Source: Natrinema salifodinae | GTDB taxonomy: Archaea > Halobacteriota > Halobacteria > Halobacteriales > Natrialbaceae | Assembly: GCF_900110455.1 (NCBI RefSeq) | Contig: NZ_FOIS01000001.1 | Coordinates: 930,001-994,000 of the forward strand | Length of the DNA stretch: 64,000 nucleotides | Reading direction: 5' to 3' | In this document: positions 18,633 through 26,996 of the stretch, piece by piece | How positions within the stretch are numbered: the stretch's first letter is position 1 | Layout of the letters: the number at the start of each line of letters is the position of its first letter | The notes under the pieces: model-generated | The model's input: the letters and a program-made list of their open reading frames with translations, nothing else | Told to the model about the DNA's origin: nothing | Database searches by the model: none | Program-made: the position numbers and the translations under genes

Positions 18633-19523
18633 TCACTCCGGCCGATGATTCCGCGCGAACCACCAGGCGAGGACTTTCTTTACCGGCTCGGTCGTCGAGA
18701 GCCGGACGGAAGCGGCGAGGAGCGACGTCCGCCACGACGGAGGGAGCACGGCCGCGACGACCGCGCCGGCCTTGGCCGGCCAGCCGACCCCGTATCGCCC
18801 CTTCGGGTCGTCGCTGGTCGCCGCCTCGAGTATCGTTTCGGCGACCGCCTCGGGGGCGGTGATCCCGACGCCGCCGGCCTTGGCGGTGTGGAGCAGTTCG
18901 AGCACCTCGTAGAGGTCGGTGTACGCCGCGTTGTGATCGACGTCGACGAGTTCGTCGCGCGCCCGGTCGTAGAAGTCCGTCCCCACGACCGTCGGCTCGA
19001 CGATGACGACGTCGATCCCCTGCTCGCTGACCTCCTGACGAAGGGTCTGACTGACGGTCGCGAGCGCGGCCTTCGAGCCGCTGTAGCTCCCGAGTCCGGC
19101 GATCGGAAACCGGTCCGTGATGCTCGTGACGTTGACGATCGTCCCGGCACCCTGCTCGCGCATCTGCGGCAGGACGGAGCGCATCAGCCGCTGGGGACCG
19201 AAGGTATTCACCTCGTACTGCTCGCGGACCTTCTCGATCGGCACGTCCTCGACGGGGCCCAGCTGGCCGAACCCGGCGTTGTTGACGAGGCAGTCCAGCC
19301 GGCCCTGCTCGTCGATGATTCGATCGACGACTCGCTCGACGTCGTCGGACGAGGTCACGTCGAGCCGATCGGTCAGGGCCCCGGCCGCCTCGAGGGCGGC
19401 CAGGTCGCTCGGCTCGCGGGCGGTCGCGTAGACCGTCCAGCCGGCGGCGAGAAACCGGCGAGCAGTTTCGCGCCCGACGCCCGAGGAACAGCCGGTGATG
19501 AGGACCGTCTTACTCGTACGCAT
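18633..19523 (-). CDS. SDR-family oxidoreductase
   Basis: A 296-residue short-chain dehydrogenase. It has the cofactor motif TGCSSGVGR near residues 10-18, NNAGFG, a catalytic Ser in VTSITDR, and the YSGSK active-site pair (YxxxK). The absence of an Asp after the second strand and the ATAREPSD sequence suggest NADP preference, which is weak inference. The C-terminal 45 residues are hydrophobic and basic and may touch membrane, as in retinol-dehydrogenase-like SDRs. The substrate is unknown. Confidence 0.87.
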   Translation of the reverse strand: MRTSKTVLITGCSSGVGRETARRFLAAGWTVYATAREPSDLAALEAAGALTDRLDVTSSDDVERVVDRIIDEQGRLDCLVNNAGFGQLGPVEDVPIEKVREQYEVNTFGPQRLMRSVLPQMREQGAGTIVNVTSITDRFPIAGLGSYSGSKAALATVSQTLRQEVSEQGIDVVIVEPTVVGTDFYDRARDELVDVDHNAAYTDLYEVLELLHTAKAGGVGITAPEAVAETILEAATSDDPKGRYGVGWPAKAGAVVAAVLPPSWRTSLLAASVRLSTTEPVKKVLAWWFARNHRPE

Positions 19524-19670
19524 AGGGTCCGTACGCTCCGAGCGAGGATAGAACCCCGGCGGGCCGACCTCCGCTGACGCGGCCTTTCCGGAGGCGAACG
19601 GCGCCAGGGACGGTCTCGAAGCAATATGCCGGGCCGTGTGCTAACTGCCTCGAGCGCCTAGTTCGGTCCC

Positions 19671-20759
19671 ATGCCGCGAGAGGAAATTGCCGATTTCACT
19701 ATCGAGACCGTTCAGGTGCTCTCCGAGGAGGAGACCGTCGACGAGGACCTGGTCCCCGAACTGAGCGACGACGAGTTGCTCGAACTGTACGAAGCGATGA
19801 AGCGATCGCGCCGGCTCGACGAGCGCGCTATCGCGTTACAGCGCCGAGGCGAACTTGGGACGTACGCGCCCGCGATCGGCCAGGAGGCCGCCCAGGTCGG
19901 CACCGCATTCGCCATGGCCGAGGACGACTGGCTCGTCCCGTCGTTCCGCGAACAGCCCGCGCTCCTCGTCCGGGGTACGCCGCCCGAGCGGATCCTCCAG
20001 TACGCACTGGGGATGGAGGAGGGCGCCGAGATCCCGGGCGGGAAGGGGGCGCTCCCGCCGGCCATTCCCGTCGGGTCCCAGCCGTTACACGCCGTCGGCG
20101 TCGGCTGGGGCGAGTCGTTGCAGGACAGAGAGACCGTCGCCGTCACCTACTTCGGTGACGGCGCGACCAGCGAGGGCGACGTCTACGAGGCGTTGAACCT
20201 CGCCGGCGTCTACGACGCCCAGACCGTCTTCGTCTGTCAGAACAACCGGTACGCCATCTCGACGGGGACCGAGAAGCAGACCGAAGCGGAGACGTTCGCC
20301 CAGAAGGCCATCGCGGCGGGCATCGAGGGCATTCAGGTCGACGGCAACGACGTCTTGGGCGTCTACCGCGTCGCACAGGAAGCCATCGAGAAGGCCCGGA
20401 ACGGCGATCCGGTCTTCATCGAGGCGCTCACCTACCGGCGGTCGATGCACACGACCTCCGACGACCCCTCCGCCTACCGCGAACACGAGGAGGAGTCCGA
20501 GTGGGAGGCCCGCGACCCCATCGTCCGTTTCCAGATGTTCCTCGAAGACCGCGGGATCCTCGACGCGGACACCGAAGCCGAGATCGACGACCGGATCGAG
20601 TCCGAACTCGCCGACGCGATCGACCAGGCGCGGACGGCTCGCGAGGAGCTCGATCCGGCGGACATGTTCCGCCACGTCTACGCCGACTTGCCGCCCGAAC
20701 TCGAGGACCAACTCGCGGCGTTCGAGGCCGACGGACGAGGGGGTGGTGTGGATGGCTGA
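19671..20759 (+). CDS. pdhA: 2-oxoacid dehydrogenase E1 component, alpha subunit
   Basis: A 362-residue thiamine-diphosphate-dependent E1 alpha subunit of the pyruvate/branched-chain 2-oxoacid dehydrogenase type. The ThDP motif GDGATSEGDVYEALNLAGVY ends at QNNRYAIST, and RSMHTTSDDPSAYR is the phosphorylation-loop region of the family. Paired with E1 beta downstream (8-base overlap), it would decarboxylate a 2-oxoacid and hand the acyl group to a lipoyl E2. No E2 or E3 gene follows, so the physiological substrate is uncertain; archaeal members often act on branched-chain 2-oxoacids. Confidence 0.92.
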   Translation: MPREEIADFTIETVQVLSEEETVDEDLVPELSDDELLELYEAMKRSRRLDERAIALQRRGELGTYAPAIGQEAAQVGTAFAMAEDDWLVPSFREQPALLVRGTPPERILQYALGMEEGAEIPGGKGALPPAIPVGSQPLHAVGVGWGESLQDRETVAVTYFGDGATSEGDVYEALNLAGVYDAQTVFVCQNNRYAISTGTEKQTEAETFAQKAIAAGIEGIQVDGNDVLGVYRVAQEAIEKARNGDPVFIEALTYRRSMHTTSDDPSAYREHEEESEWEARDPIVRFQMFLEDRGILDADTEAEIDDRIESELADAIDQARTAREELDPADMFRHVYADLPPELEDQLAAFEADGRGGGVDG

Positions 20760-21720
20760 ACGCCTCCGGATGGTCGAAGCCGTCCGCGACACGCTGGACG
20801 CGGAGCTAGAGCGCGACGACGACGTCGTCGTCTACGGCGAGGACGTCGGCCGAGCTGGCGGCGTGTTCCGGGCGACGCAGGGGCTGATCGACGACTATCC
20901 CGACCGGGTGTTCGACTCGCCGGTCGCGGAGGCGGGCATCGTCGGCATGGGCGTCGGCCTCGCGGCCACCGGCATGCGACCGGTCCCGGAGATCCAGTTC
21001 CAGAGTTTCCTCTACCAGGGGTTCCATCAGCTGGCCCAACACGTCGCGCGCATCCGGAGCCGCACTCGGGGGACGATTACCTGTCCCATGACGATCCGGG
21101 CGCCCTACGGCGGCGGCATCCACGCCCTGGAACTGCACTCCGAGAGCTTCGAGGCCGGGTTCGCACACGTGCCGGGCCTACAGGTCGTCTTCCCCTCCTC
21201 GCCGGCCGAGACGAAGGGGCTGCTCACGTCGGCCATCCGCGATCCGGATCCGGTCGTCTTCATGGAACCGACGCGGCTGTACCGCTCGTTCCGCGAGGAG
21301 GTCCCCGACGACCACGAGATCCCGCTCGGCCAGGCGCGCGTGGTCGAGCCAGGCGACGACGTGACGGTCGTCGCCTGGGGATCGATGCTCCGCGAGACCC
21401 TCGACGCCGTCGAGGACGTCGACGCGAGCGCCGAGGTGGTCGACCCGCGGACGCTCTATCCGCTCGACACGGAGACCATCGCCGAGTCGGTGAAGAAGAC
21501 CGGCCGCTGCGTCGTCGTCCACGAAGCGCCTCGGACAGCGGGCATGGCCGGCGAGATCACCGCCCGCATCAACGAGGAGGCGTTTCTCTACCTCGAGGCT
21601 CCGGTCGAGCGGGTAACCGGCTACGACGTGCCCGTCCCGCTGTTCGCCCGCGAGGACGACTATCTGCCCGACGCCGACCGGATCGCGGACGGGGTTCGGC
21701 GCGCGCTCGAATTCGGGTGA
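20752..21720 (+). CDS. pdhB: 2-oxoacid dehydrogenase E1 component, beta subunit
   Basis: A 322-residue E1 beta subunit: DVVVYGEDVGRAGGVFRATQ, then PVAEAGIVGMGVGLA, PEIQFQSF and the transketolase C-terminal domain (VVDPRTLYPLDTETIAESVK, VVVHEAPRTAGMAGEI). The start ATG at 20752 lies inside the end of E1 alpha (ATGGCTGA), indicating translational coupling and one-to-one subunit production. An upstream in-frame GTG is unlikely for that reason. It forms the alpha2-beta2 E1 enzyme with the preceding gene. Confidence 0.93.
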   Translation: MAERLRMVEAVRDTLDAELERDDDVVVYGEDVGRAGGVFRATQGLIDDYPDRVFDSPVAEAGIVGMGVGLAATGMRPVPEIQFQSFLYQGFHQLAQHVARIRSRTRGTITCPMTIRAPYGGGIHALELHSESFEAGFAHVPGLQVVFPSSPAETKGLLTSAIRDPDPVVFMEPTRLYRSFREEVPDDHEIPLGQARVVEPGDDVTVVAWGSMLRETLDAVEDVDASAEVVDPRTLYPLDTETIAESVKKTGRCVVVHEAPRTAGMAGEITARINEEAFLYLEAPVERVTGYDVPVPLFAREDDYLPDADRIADGVRRALEFG

Positions 21721-21768
21721 GGAACGCGGCGCCGTCGATAGCTGCGGTCCGACGGCGACGTCGCCACG

Positions 21769-22593
21769 TCACCGCTCGGACTCGTCTTCGGCTGTCCCGT
21801 CTCCATTTTCGTCCTCGGCCTGGCGATCCGCGGCGTCCCGATCGGCGTTCGCGACGGCCCCGCTACCCCGCCGCTCGGGAGCCTTCTCCGACGTCGGCTC
21901 GGGGTCGGTCCCCTCGCGGGCCGGGTACGACTGCTCCGGAGTCGGGCCGGTCGCCTCGCTGGCCTCGTCGGCCATCGCGGCGTCCGAGAGGTCGATCTCG
22001 ACGCCCTCGTTTCTCCCGTCTTCGCCGTCGTCGACCCGCGGGTCCGTCCGCTCCGCGTCGTCGAGGGAGGGCTTCGGGCGCGGCTCCTCGCCTCCCGTCG
22101 TGAACCGGACGTCCCCCTCGTCGTCTCCGGTGACCGTCTCCACGTCAGATTCGCCCGAAACGCCGCGCGGGTTCGTCTCGTCTTGACTCATGACGTCGTC
22201 GCGCTCGCGGGCGGCGCGGGCGTCGTCGGCGACCGTCTTGGAGTGTGTCGCCTGGTCGTCGGACTCCTCCGATTCGGTCCCGCCGAAGGCGGACAGACCG
22301 CCGTCGGAGTCGCCGGAGCCGTCGGCCGAGCGGCGCTGTCTGAGGCCGACGGCGAACAGCGCCGCGCCGGCGAGGAGGTGCGCCGCCGCTCGGGCGCCGC
22401 TTCGGTTCCGGTTCCGGGACGCCGCCCGGACCGCGCGCATGAGGAGCGCACCACCGGTCAGGACGGCGAGCGAGCCGTTCCGCGCGGTGCCGGCGAGCGT
22501 CGAGCCGGCTCGCTTCGCGCGGAAGGGAAGCCTCGTTTCGGTACCGCGATCGTCGTCACTCCGTCGCGTCGAATCGGATTGGTGGGTCGACAT
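21769..22593 (-). CDS. haloarchaeal protein with a hydrophobic middle and long disordered acidic tail
   Basis: A 274-residue protein of unknown function. Residues about 30-100 are basic and contain two moderately hydrophobic stretches (NGSLAVLTGGALLMRAVRAA, AAAHLLAGAALFAVGLRQR) that may associate with membrane. The remaining 170 residues are low-complexity Asp/Glu/Ser/Thr-rich and probably disordered. No motif is recognised. The ATG at 22593 is well placed. It is divergent from the DAO-Rieske gene and converges on E1 beta. Confidence 0.62.
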   Translation of the reverse strand: MSTHQSDSTRRSDDDRGTETRLPFRAKRAGSTLAGTARNGSLAVLTGGALLMRAVRAASRNRNRSGARAAAHLLAGAALFAVGLRQRRSADGSGDSDGGLSAFGGTESEESDDQATHSKTVADDARAARERDDVMSQDETNPRGVSGESDVETVTGDDEGDVRFTTGGEEPRPKPSLDDAERTDPRVDDGEDGRNEGVEIDLSDAAMADEASEATGPTPEQSYPAREGTDPEPTSEKAPERRGSGAVANADRDAADRQAEDENGDGTAEDESER

Positions 22594-22777
22594 GGTGTAC
22601 TAAGGGAGCCGCGTCGGTCCGAGATACCGTACGACCTCGCCACAGTTGAATCCCGACGCGGCAACAACAACGGTGAACCGTTATTCCGGTCCTTCGAGCG
22701 AGCCGCGGGCCGCGAGCGAGCGGTTTCAGCCCTCCGTTCCTTGTAGCTGGGCGTAGACAGCCGGAACGCTGATCCCA

Positions 22778-24355
22778 ATGCCGGACGCAACCCCACCGGA
22801 GTCCCCGCGCCAGGAGTCGCTGTGGCTGGCCACGACGCCGACGACCGAGTACGGTCCCCTCGAAGACGGCCTGAACGTCGACGTGGCGATCGTCGGCGGC
22901 GGCATCACCGGGTTGACCGCCGCGATCGAGTTGAAAGAGGCCGGCCGGACCGTCGCCGTCGTCGAGTCGGACCGCATCGTCGAGAGCACCACCGGGCACA
23001 CGACGGCCAAACTCACCTCCCAGCACGGGCTGCTCTACGACGCGCTCGTCTCCCAGTTCGGGAAAGAGAAGGCGAGACAGTACGCGAACGCGAACGAGGC
23101 GGCGATCGACGCGGTCGAGCGCCGCGTCGAGGACGAGAACATCGACTGCGACTTCCGCCGGACGGAAGCGTACACCTACGCCGGTTCGGCAGACGACGCC
23201 GAGCGGATCCGCGAGGAAGTCGACGCGGCCCGGCGAGTCGGTCTCCCGGCCGCCTTCGTCGAAGAGACGCCGCTGCCGTTCGACGACTACGGCGCGATCC
23301 GGTTCGACGACCAGGCGGAGTTCCACCCGCGGAAGTACCTGCTCGCGATCGCGGAACGGGTCCACGGCGACGGCAGCCACGTCTTCGAGGAGACCCGCGC
23401 GCTCGATATCGATCCGGGGTCTCCGTGTCGCGTCGAGACGGAGCGCGGCGAAATCGTCGCCGACGACGTGGTGGTCGCGACGCACTTCCCGTTCTTCGAT
23501 CGGGCGGGCTACTTCTCGCGGATGCACCCCCATCGCGCGTACCTACTCGCGGTCCGGATCGCGGAGACACCGCCCGAGGGGATGTACTACAGCACCGATT
23601 CGCCGCCGGCGACGATCCGGACCTATCGGGCGAGCGGCGACGGGAGCGGGTCTGGCGACGGTGCCGAAGACGGCGACCTCCTCCTCGTCGGCGGCCAGAG
23701 CCACAAGCCGAGCGTCGACGGAGTGCCGACCTCCGAACGGTACCGTCGGTGCGAGGCCTTCGCCCGCGAGCACTTCGCCGTCGAGTCGATCGAGTACCGC
23801 TGGTCGACGATGGACTACTCGCCGGTCGACCAGGTGCCCTTCATCGGACAGATCGACCCGCTGTCCGAGCACGTCTACGTCGGCACCGGGTTCAAAGGCT
23901 GGGGGATGACTGGCGGCACCGCCGCGGGGATGATCCTCTCCGATCTGATCGTCGAGGGATCGAATCCGTGGGCCGACGTGTTCGACCCTCAACGGCTCCC
24001 GACGAAATCCGGCGCGAAGACGTTCCTCGAGGAAAACGCGACCGTCGGCGGGAGCTTCGTCGGCGACCGGATCAAGGCCGCGCTCGCGTCGCTCGGCGCC
24101 GACGGGGCTGACGACCTCCCGGCGCCAGGCGACGCCGAAATCGTCCGGCGGACGGGCGGATCGATGGGACTCTACCGCGACGAGGAGGGAACCGTCCACG
24201 CCGTCTCGGCGACCTGCCCGCACATGGGCTGTCTCGTCCGGTGGAACGACGCCGAGCGGACCTGGGACTGCCCCTGCCACGGCTCGCGGTTCACCCACGA
24301 GGGCGACGTGCTGTCGGGCCCGGCGCTCGAGGGATTGCTCTATCGGGAGCTGTAA
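22778..24355 (+). CDS. FAD-dependent (DAO-type) oxidoreductase with C-terminal Rieske [2Fe-2S] domain
   Basis: A 525-residue two-domain protein. An N-terminal DAO-type FAD domain starts VDVAIVGGGITGLTAA near residue 29, and ESTTGHTTAKLTSQHG is typical of the subfamily fused to Rieske domains. The Rieske domain covers about residues 430-525, with both cluster-binding motifs CPHMGC and CPCHGS visible. The reaction is unknown; the layout suggests amine or amino-acid oxidation with electrons leaving through the iron-sulfur cluster. It is the last gene before the AT-rich island. Confidence 0.88.
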   Translation: MPDATPPESPRQESLWLATTPTTEYGPLEDGLNVDVAIVGGGITGLTAAIELKEAGRTVAVVESDRIVESTTGHTTAKLTSQHGLLYDALVSQFGKEKARQYANANEAAIDAVERRVEDENIDCDFRRTEAYTYAGSADDAERIREEVDAARRVGLPAAFVEETPLPFDDYGAIRFDDQAEFHPRKYLLAIAERVHGDGSHVFEETRALDIDPGSPCRVETERGEIVADDVVVATHFPFFDRAGYFSRMHPHRAYLLAVRIAETPPEGMYYSTDSPPATIRTYRASGDGSGSGDGAEDGDLLLVGGQSHKPSVDGVPTSERYRRCEAFAREHFAVESIEYRWSTMDYSPVDQVPFIGQIDPLSEHVYVGTGFKGWGMTGGTAAGMILSDLIVEGSNPWADVFDPQRLPTKSGAKTFLEENATVGGSFVGDRIKAALASLGADGADDLPAPGDAEIVRRTGGSMGLYRDEEGTVHAVSATCPHMGCLVRWNDAERTWDCPCHGSRFTHEGDVLSGPALEGLLYREL

Positions 24356-24615
24356 CCGTCTCTGCCCGTACTCGTCGCCGGTGAGTAGGCCATAATTGGC
24401 GCGATTTCGTCGTCCGTGTGGAATTCATCAATGTTCTTCCCCGCGAAGTCGTGCTTGTGGCCTCGCGCTTTCCCTCGCTGCTGATGGACTCCGGGTCTTG
24501 ATCGCGGGGAGTTCCGCGTCGAGAAAACTCTTGCCAGCGGACAATCCCACGTCGAGGAGGTGGTCGTCCAACTCGGCCGGAAGTACTCTGTGACGGTAGT
24601 CCCGGTGACGTCTCG
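24356..24615. other. Non-coding stretch at the left edge of the AT-rich island
   Basis: No frame here gives a convincing protein; overlapping short frames exist on both strands with no family signature. It directly precedes the transposase remnant and may be decayed mobile-element DNA. Confidence 0.4.
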
Positions 24616-24872
24616 GAGAACGGATGGGTGGATTTTCGTCCACTCATCATACACCGTGAGTTCTCATCACTCCAAAAACATAGAACGTGCGGCTGGATGC
24701 CGACCTCGACGGCTAACGGAACCAGAGCGAAACGGTGAACTCTCAACTCAAGCGCAAATACGGTGCGTTCGTCTGTTCACGACGCTGGTGGAACCAGTTT
24801 CGTGAACTCGCCCTTGCGTGTATCGTCCACAATCTCGACCGAACCCTCTACCGACCAGAACAGATCAAATAG
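24616..24872 (+). pseudogene. C-terminal remnant of an IS5-type haloarchaeal (ISH) transposase
   Basis: Conceptual translation with one frame change gives the tail of a haloarchaeal IS5-family transposase: FRPLIIHREFSSLQKH, then RLDADLDG, then QSETVNSQLKRKYGAF, RRWWNQFRELALA and IVHNLDRTL. There is a frame shift near 24687 and an in-frame TAA at 24714-24716 where family members have Gln. The N-terminal two thirds are missing or unrecognisable and no terminal inverted repeats were found. It is a dead insertion sequence marking the island's left border. Confidence 0.72.
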
Positions 24873-25066
24873 ATAACATATAGGGCGCCGATCTGTCTGG
24901 AAGATAGTAGAAACTGTGTGCTGAATACGGAGATACGTTCAGCAAACAGATCTAACAACAGTGGTGGCAAGTAACCGAAGTGCTTACTAAGTCCATAGAA
25001 GACGACCTCAGCGTACGACTGGAGAATTGCCGCCCTAGCATTCTGGTGGAAACACGATTTCATCAA
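24848..25066 (-). CDS. doubtful short ORF downstream of the YqcI/YcgG gene
   Basis: A 72-residue AT-rich frame on the same strand as the sulfotransferase-YqcI cluster and 50 bases beyond its last gene. It reads like part of a real protein (YAEVVFYGLSKHFGYLPPLL) but runs into the transposase remnant, so it may be a gene whose 3' end was lost to the insertion. I recognise no family. A nearby ATG at 25076 in another frame (MTQFDEIVFPPEC then stop) hints at a frameshift. Confidence 0.25.
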   Translation of the reverse strand: MMKSCFHQNARAAILQSYAEVVFYGLSKHFGYLPPLLLDLFAERISVFSTQFLLSSRQIGALYVIYLICSGR

Positions 25067-25116
25067 ACTGCGTCATGATTCACTACTATCCCCACCGTAA
25101 GAGTGAAAAGAATGTT

Positions 25117-25869
25117 CTATGATCTTTCTACGCTTATTTCAAAAGGAAATTCTTTCAAGCTTTCACCGTTAGATTTTGGGAGCAGATATTGTTTCCATTC
25201 CCGAGTATTGGGGTCGCTGTAGTCACCGATGTCCGGATGAGGTGCAACATCATCATAGTCTTTTAATCGGTTTTTGATAACCGAGCGAGCACGTTGGCCT
25301 TCTATCGTATCTCCACTAACATCGTCAAGAACACCCCGTGGTTGGATCGTTATTTCCAGTCCATACGGTGTATACCTGCTCTTCCGATCCGTATAGAATG
25401 GGGCACGTCCGACGATAAACATCGATTCTCCACAGAAGCAGAATTCCCATTCCGGATCACTTGGGTCCTCGGGAATATCACTCGGCCACGGTTCCGGATC
25501 TCGTTTGTGTAGAAATTCGAGTATCCGCCAGAACTGATCACGGTATTCCTGTTCACTCTGATTCTCATCAGGAGATTTGAAAAATATCACCAAGGTCGTC
25601 CGGTCGGCTATCGATTGATACCGTTCGAGATATTGTTGCAATCCTTCTTTCACTTTGAAGAGCGCATCATGATCACGGGAATCTCCTACGAAAAGGTAAC
25701 GAGCGGTATCGTTCTGCTCAGCGTTCACCGCGAAATAACATGGATAGCGAGTATTCCGCATCGTCTCTCGGAACTGAATATATCTCTTTTTTTTCCATGC
25801 GATCAGTTCCTCTGCCTCGATCGCGTCTTGTAATTCAGATTGGTCGAACAGCAGTCCCGTTCTATTCAT
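25117..25869 (-). CDS. YqcI/YcgG family protein, candidate heme-dependent guanidine N-hydroxylase
   Basis: A 250-residue member of the YqcI/YcgG family. Visible family landmarks are RYPCYFAVNA (42-50), FWRILEFLHKRDP (113-125), PWPSDIPEDP (127-136), WEFCFCGE (141-148), the SR pair in RKSRY, QPRG (176-179) and EWKQYLLP (224-231). Characterised relatives DcsA (D-cycloserine pathway) and GntA (guanitoxin pathway) are heme enzymes that hydroxylate a guanidino nitrogen; transfer of that activity here is inference. I chose the ATG at 25869, 23 bases after the upstream stop; an in-frame TTG would overlap that gene. Base composition is much more AT-rich than the chromosome, suggesting transfer. Confidence 0.8.
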   Translation of the reverse strand: MNRTGLLFDQSELQDAIEAEELIAWKKKRYIQFRETMRNTRYPCYFAVNAEQNDTARYLFVGDSRDHDALFKVKEGLQQYLERYQSIADRTTLVIFFKSPDENQSEQEYRDQFWRILEFLHKRDPEPWPSDIPEDPSDPEWEFCFCGESMFIVGRAPFYTDRKSRYTPYGLEITIQPRGVLDDVSGDTIEGQRARSVIKNRLKDYDDVAPHPDIGDYSDPNTREWKQYLLPKSNGESLKEFPFEISVERS

Positions 25870-25892
25870 GATCAAAATATTGGTTAAATTAT

Positions 25893-26750
25893 TCAATCAT
25901 CGAAATGCTGTCCTGCAAGAAGTTCGCTCTTCTCGTACTTCTCACGTGTCTCTGTTCCACTGATTTCTGCAATCTCTTCAGGTACTGAGACAACCGCGTA
26001 TCCAACATCTCGTCCGATAGCGACGGTATCGACGTCTGGAATGATCATCGTTTCAACGTTCGGATGGTCCTCGTAGACATCCTCGATCAGTTCCTGACGT
26101 TCCTGTGCGGTGAGTGGGTTCTTTTCGCTGAGCTCGGTATCACGGATGGCGATAATGACGTCTTTTCCGTTATCAGCAGCTGAATCAATGATCGTTCGGT
26201 GACCATCGTGGAGAGGTTGCCAACGACCGATGAAGAGGTGGCTCGGATCGAATTTGAGGTCCAATTCTGTATTGATCTTCTTGATGCTCTCTTCCTCCGA
26301 GTGCGTCGCCGTCCGAACTTCGAGTCCAACCTCCTCTCTCGTTGGCTCCTCGAACGGCGCGTCAATGCCGGTAAACCCCTCGATCTCGCCCTTACGCGCC
26401 TGTTCGTACATTCCTTTCACATCGCGTTCCTCGCACACTTCGACGGGTGCGTTGATATGGACGAACGAGACGTCCTCAATCTTCTCGGCGATCAGTTCTC
26501 GCTGGGAACGGTACGGGGTAATGAACGACGCGACGACGTCGAATCCCTGTTCGTTCAACGCCTGTGCAACTCCGGCAGCTCGCCTGAGGTTCTCGGTTCG
26601 ATCCTCCTTGGAAAACCCGAGATCAGAATTGAGAGTGTTCCGAAGATAATCTCCGTCTAAGTGGACCGTACTCGGACCGATTAACCCCTCGGCGAGCGTC
26701 GTCTTTCCGGAACACGGCAGGCCGAAAAGCCATATCGTTTCTCCTGACAT
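25893..26750 (-). CDS. adenylylsulfate kinase fused to an NMNAT-like nucleotidyltransferase
   Basis: A 285-residue two-domain protein. Residues 1-150 are APS kinase (CysC-type): P-loop GLPCSGKT (10-17), LDGDYLR, FSKEDRTENLRRA, ASFITPYRSQRE and EVCEERDVKGMY. It should phosphorylate adenylylsulfate to PAPS. Residues about 170-285 form a cytidylyl/NMN-adenylyltransferase-like domain with GRWQPLHDGH (175-184), the KNPLTAQER stretch and SGTETREKY in place of the usual ISxTxxR end. The second domain might act as an unconventional ATP sulfurylase or modify another substrate; that is inference. The ATG at 26750 overlaps the stop of a small upstream ORF (TGATG). Confidence 0.83.
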   Translation of the reverse strand: MSGETIWLFGLPCSGKTTLAEGLIGPSTVHLDGDYLRNTLNSDLGFSKEDRTENLRRAAGVAQALNEQGFDVVASFITPYRSQRELIAEKIEDVSFVHINAPVEVCEERDVKGMYEQARKGEIEGFTGIDAPFEEPTREEVGLEVRTATHSEEESIKKINTELDLKFDPSHLFIGRWQPLHDGHRTIIDSAADNGKDVIIAIRDTELSEKNPLTAQERQELIEDVYEDHPNVETMIIPDVDTVAIGRDVGYAVVSVPEEIAEISGTETREKYEKSELLAGQHFDD

Positions 26751-26981
26751 CAATCGATCTCCCCCGGAAGCATACGACGGCAGAGTCCGTCCGCACCGTT
26801 CCGAATCTCGTCGACGGTGGTGGGTTCGACATTATACGCCTCGGTCAGTATCGACCCCGCATTCGGCGTATCGTTGAACATGAACATCGCCTCGTTTATT
26901 GTGAGCGTGGAATTCATTATCGGCGACCTCGACGATCGGTGCCTCCACGAGCGACGCGAGTTGCCTTGCTGCTGCCGCCAT
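26750..26981 (-). pseudogene. small helix-turn-helix-like ORF, apparently one-base frameshifted (intact part 26750-26917)
   Basis: Two overlapping frames join into one sensible protein of about 77 residues if one base near 26918 is removed. The first 21 codons run from the ATG at 26981 (MAAAARQLASLVEAPIVEVAD), and the second frame runs from the ATG at 26917 to a TGA whose last A is the first base of the APS-kinase ATG. The second part contains ILTEAYNVEPTTVDEIRNG, which resembles a helix-turn-helix. The 55-codon frame from 26917 may be expressed by itself. The function is unknown; the coupling to the next gene supports a real cistron. Confidence 0.45.
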
Positions 26982-26996
26982 CCGTCGCCGTTTCGC

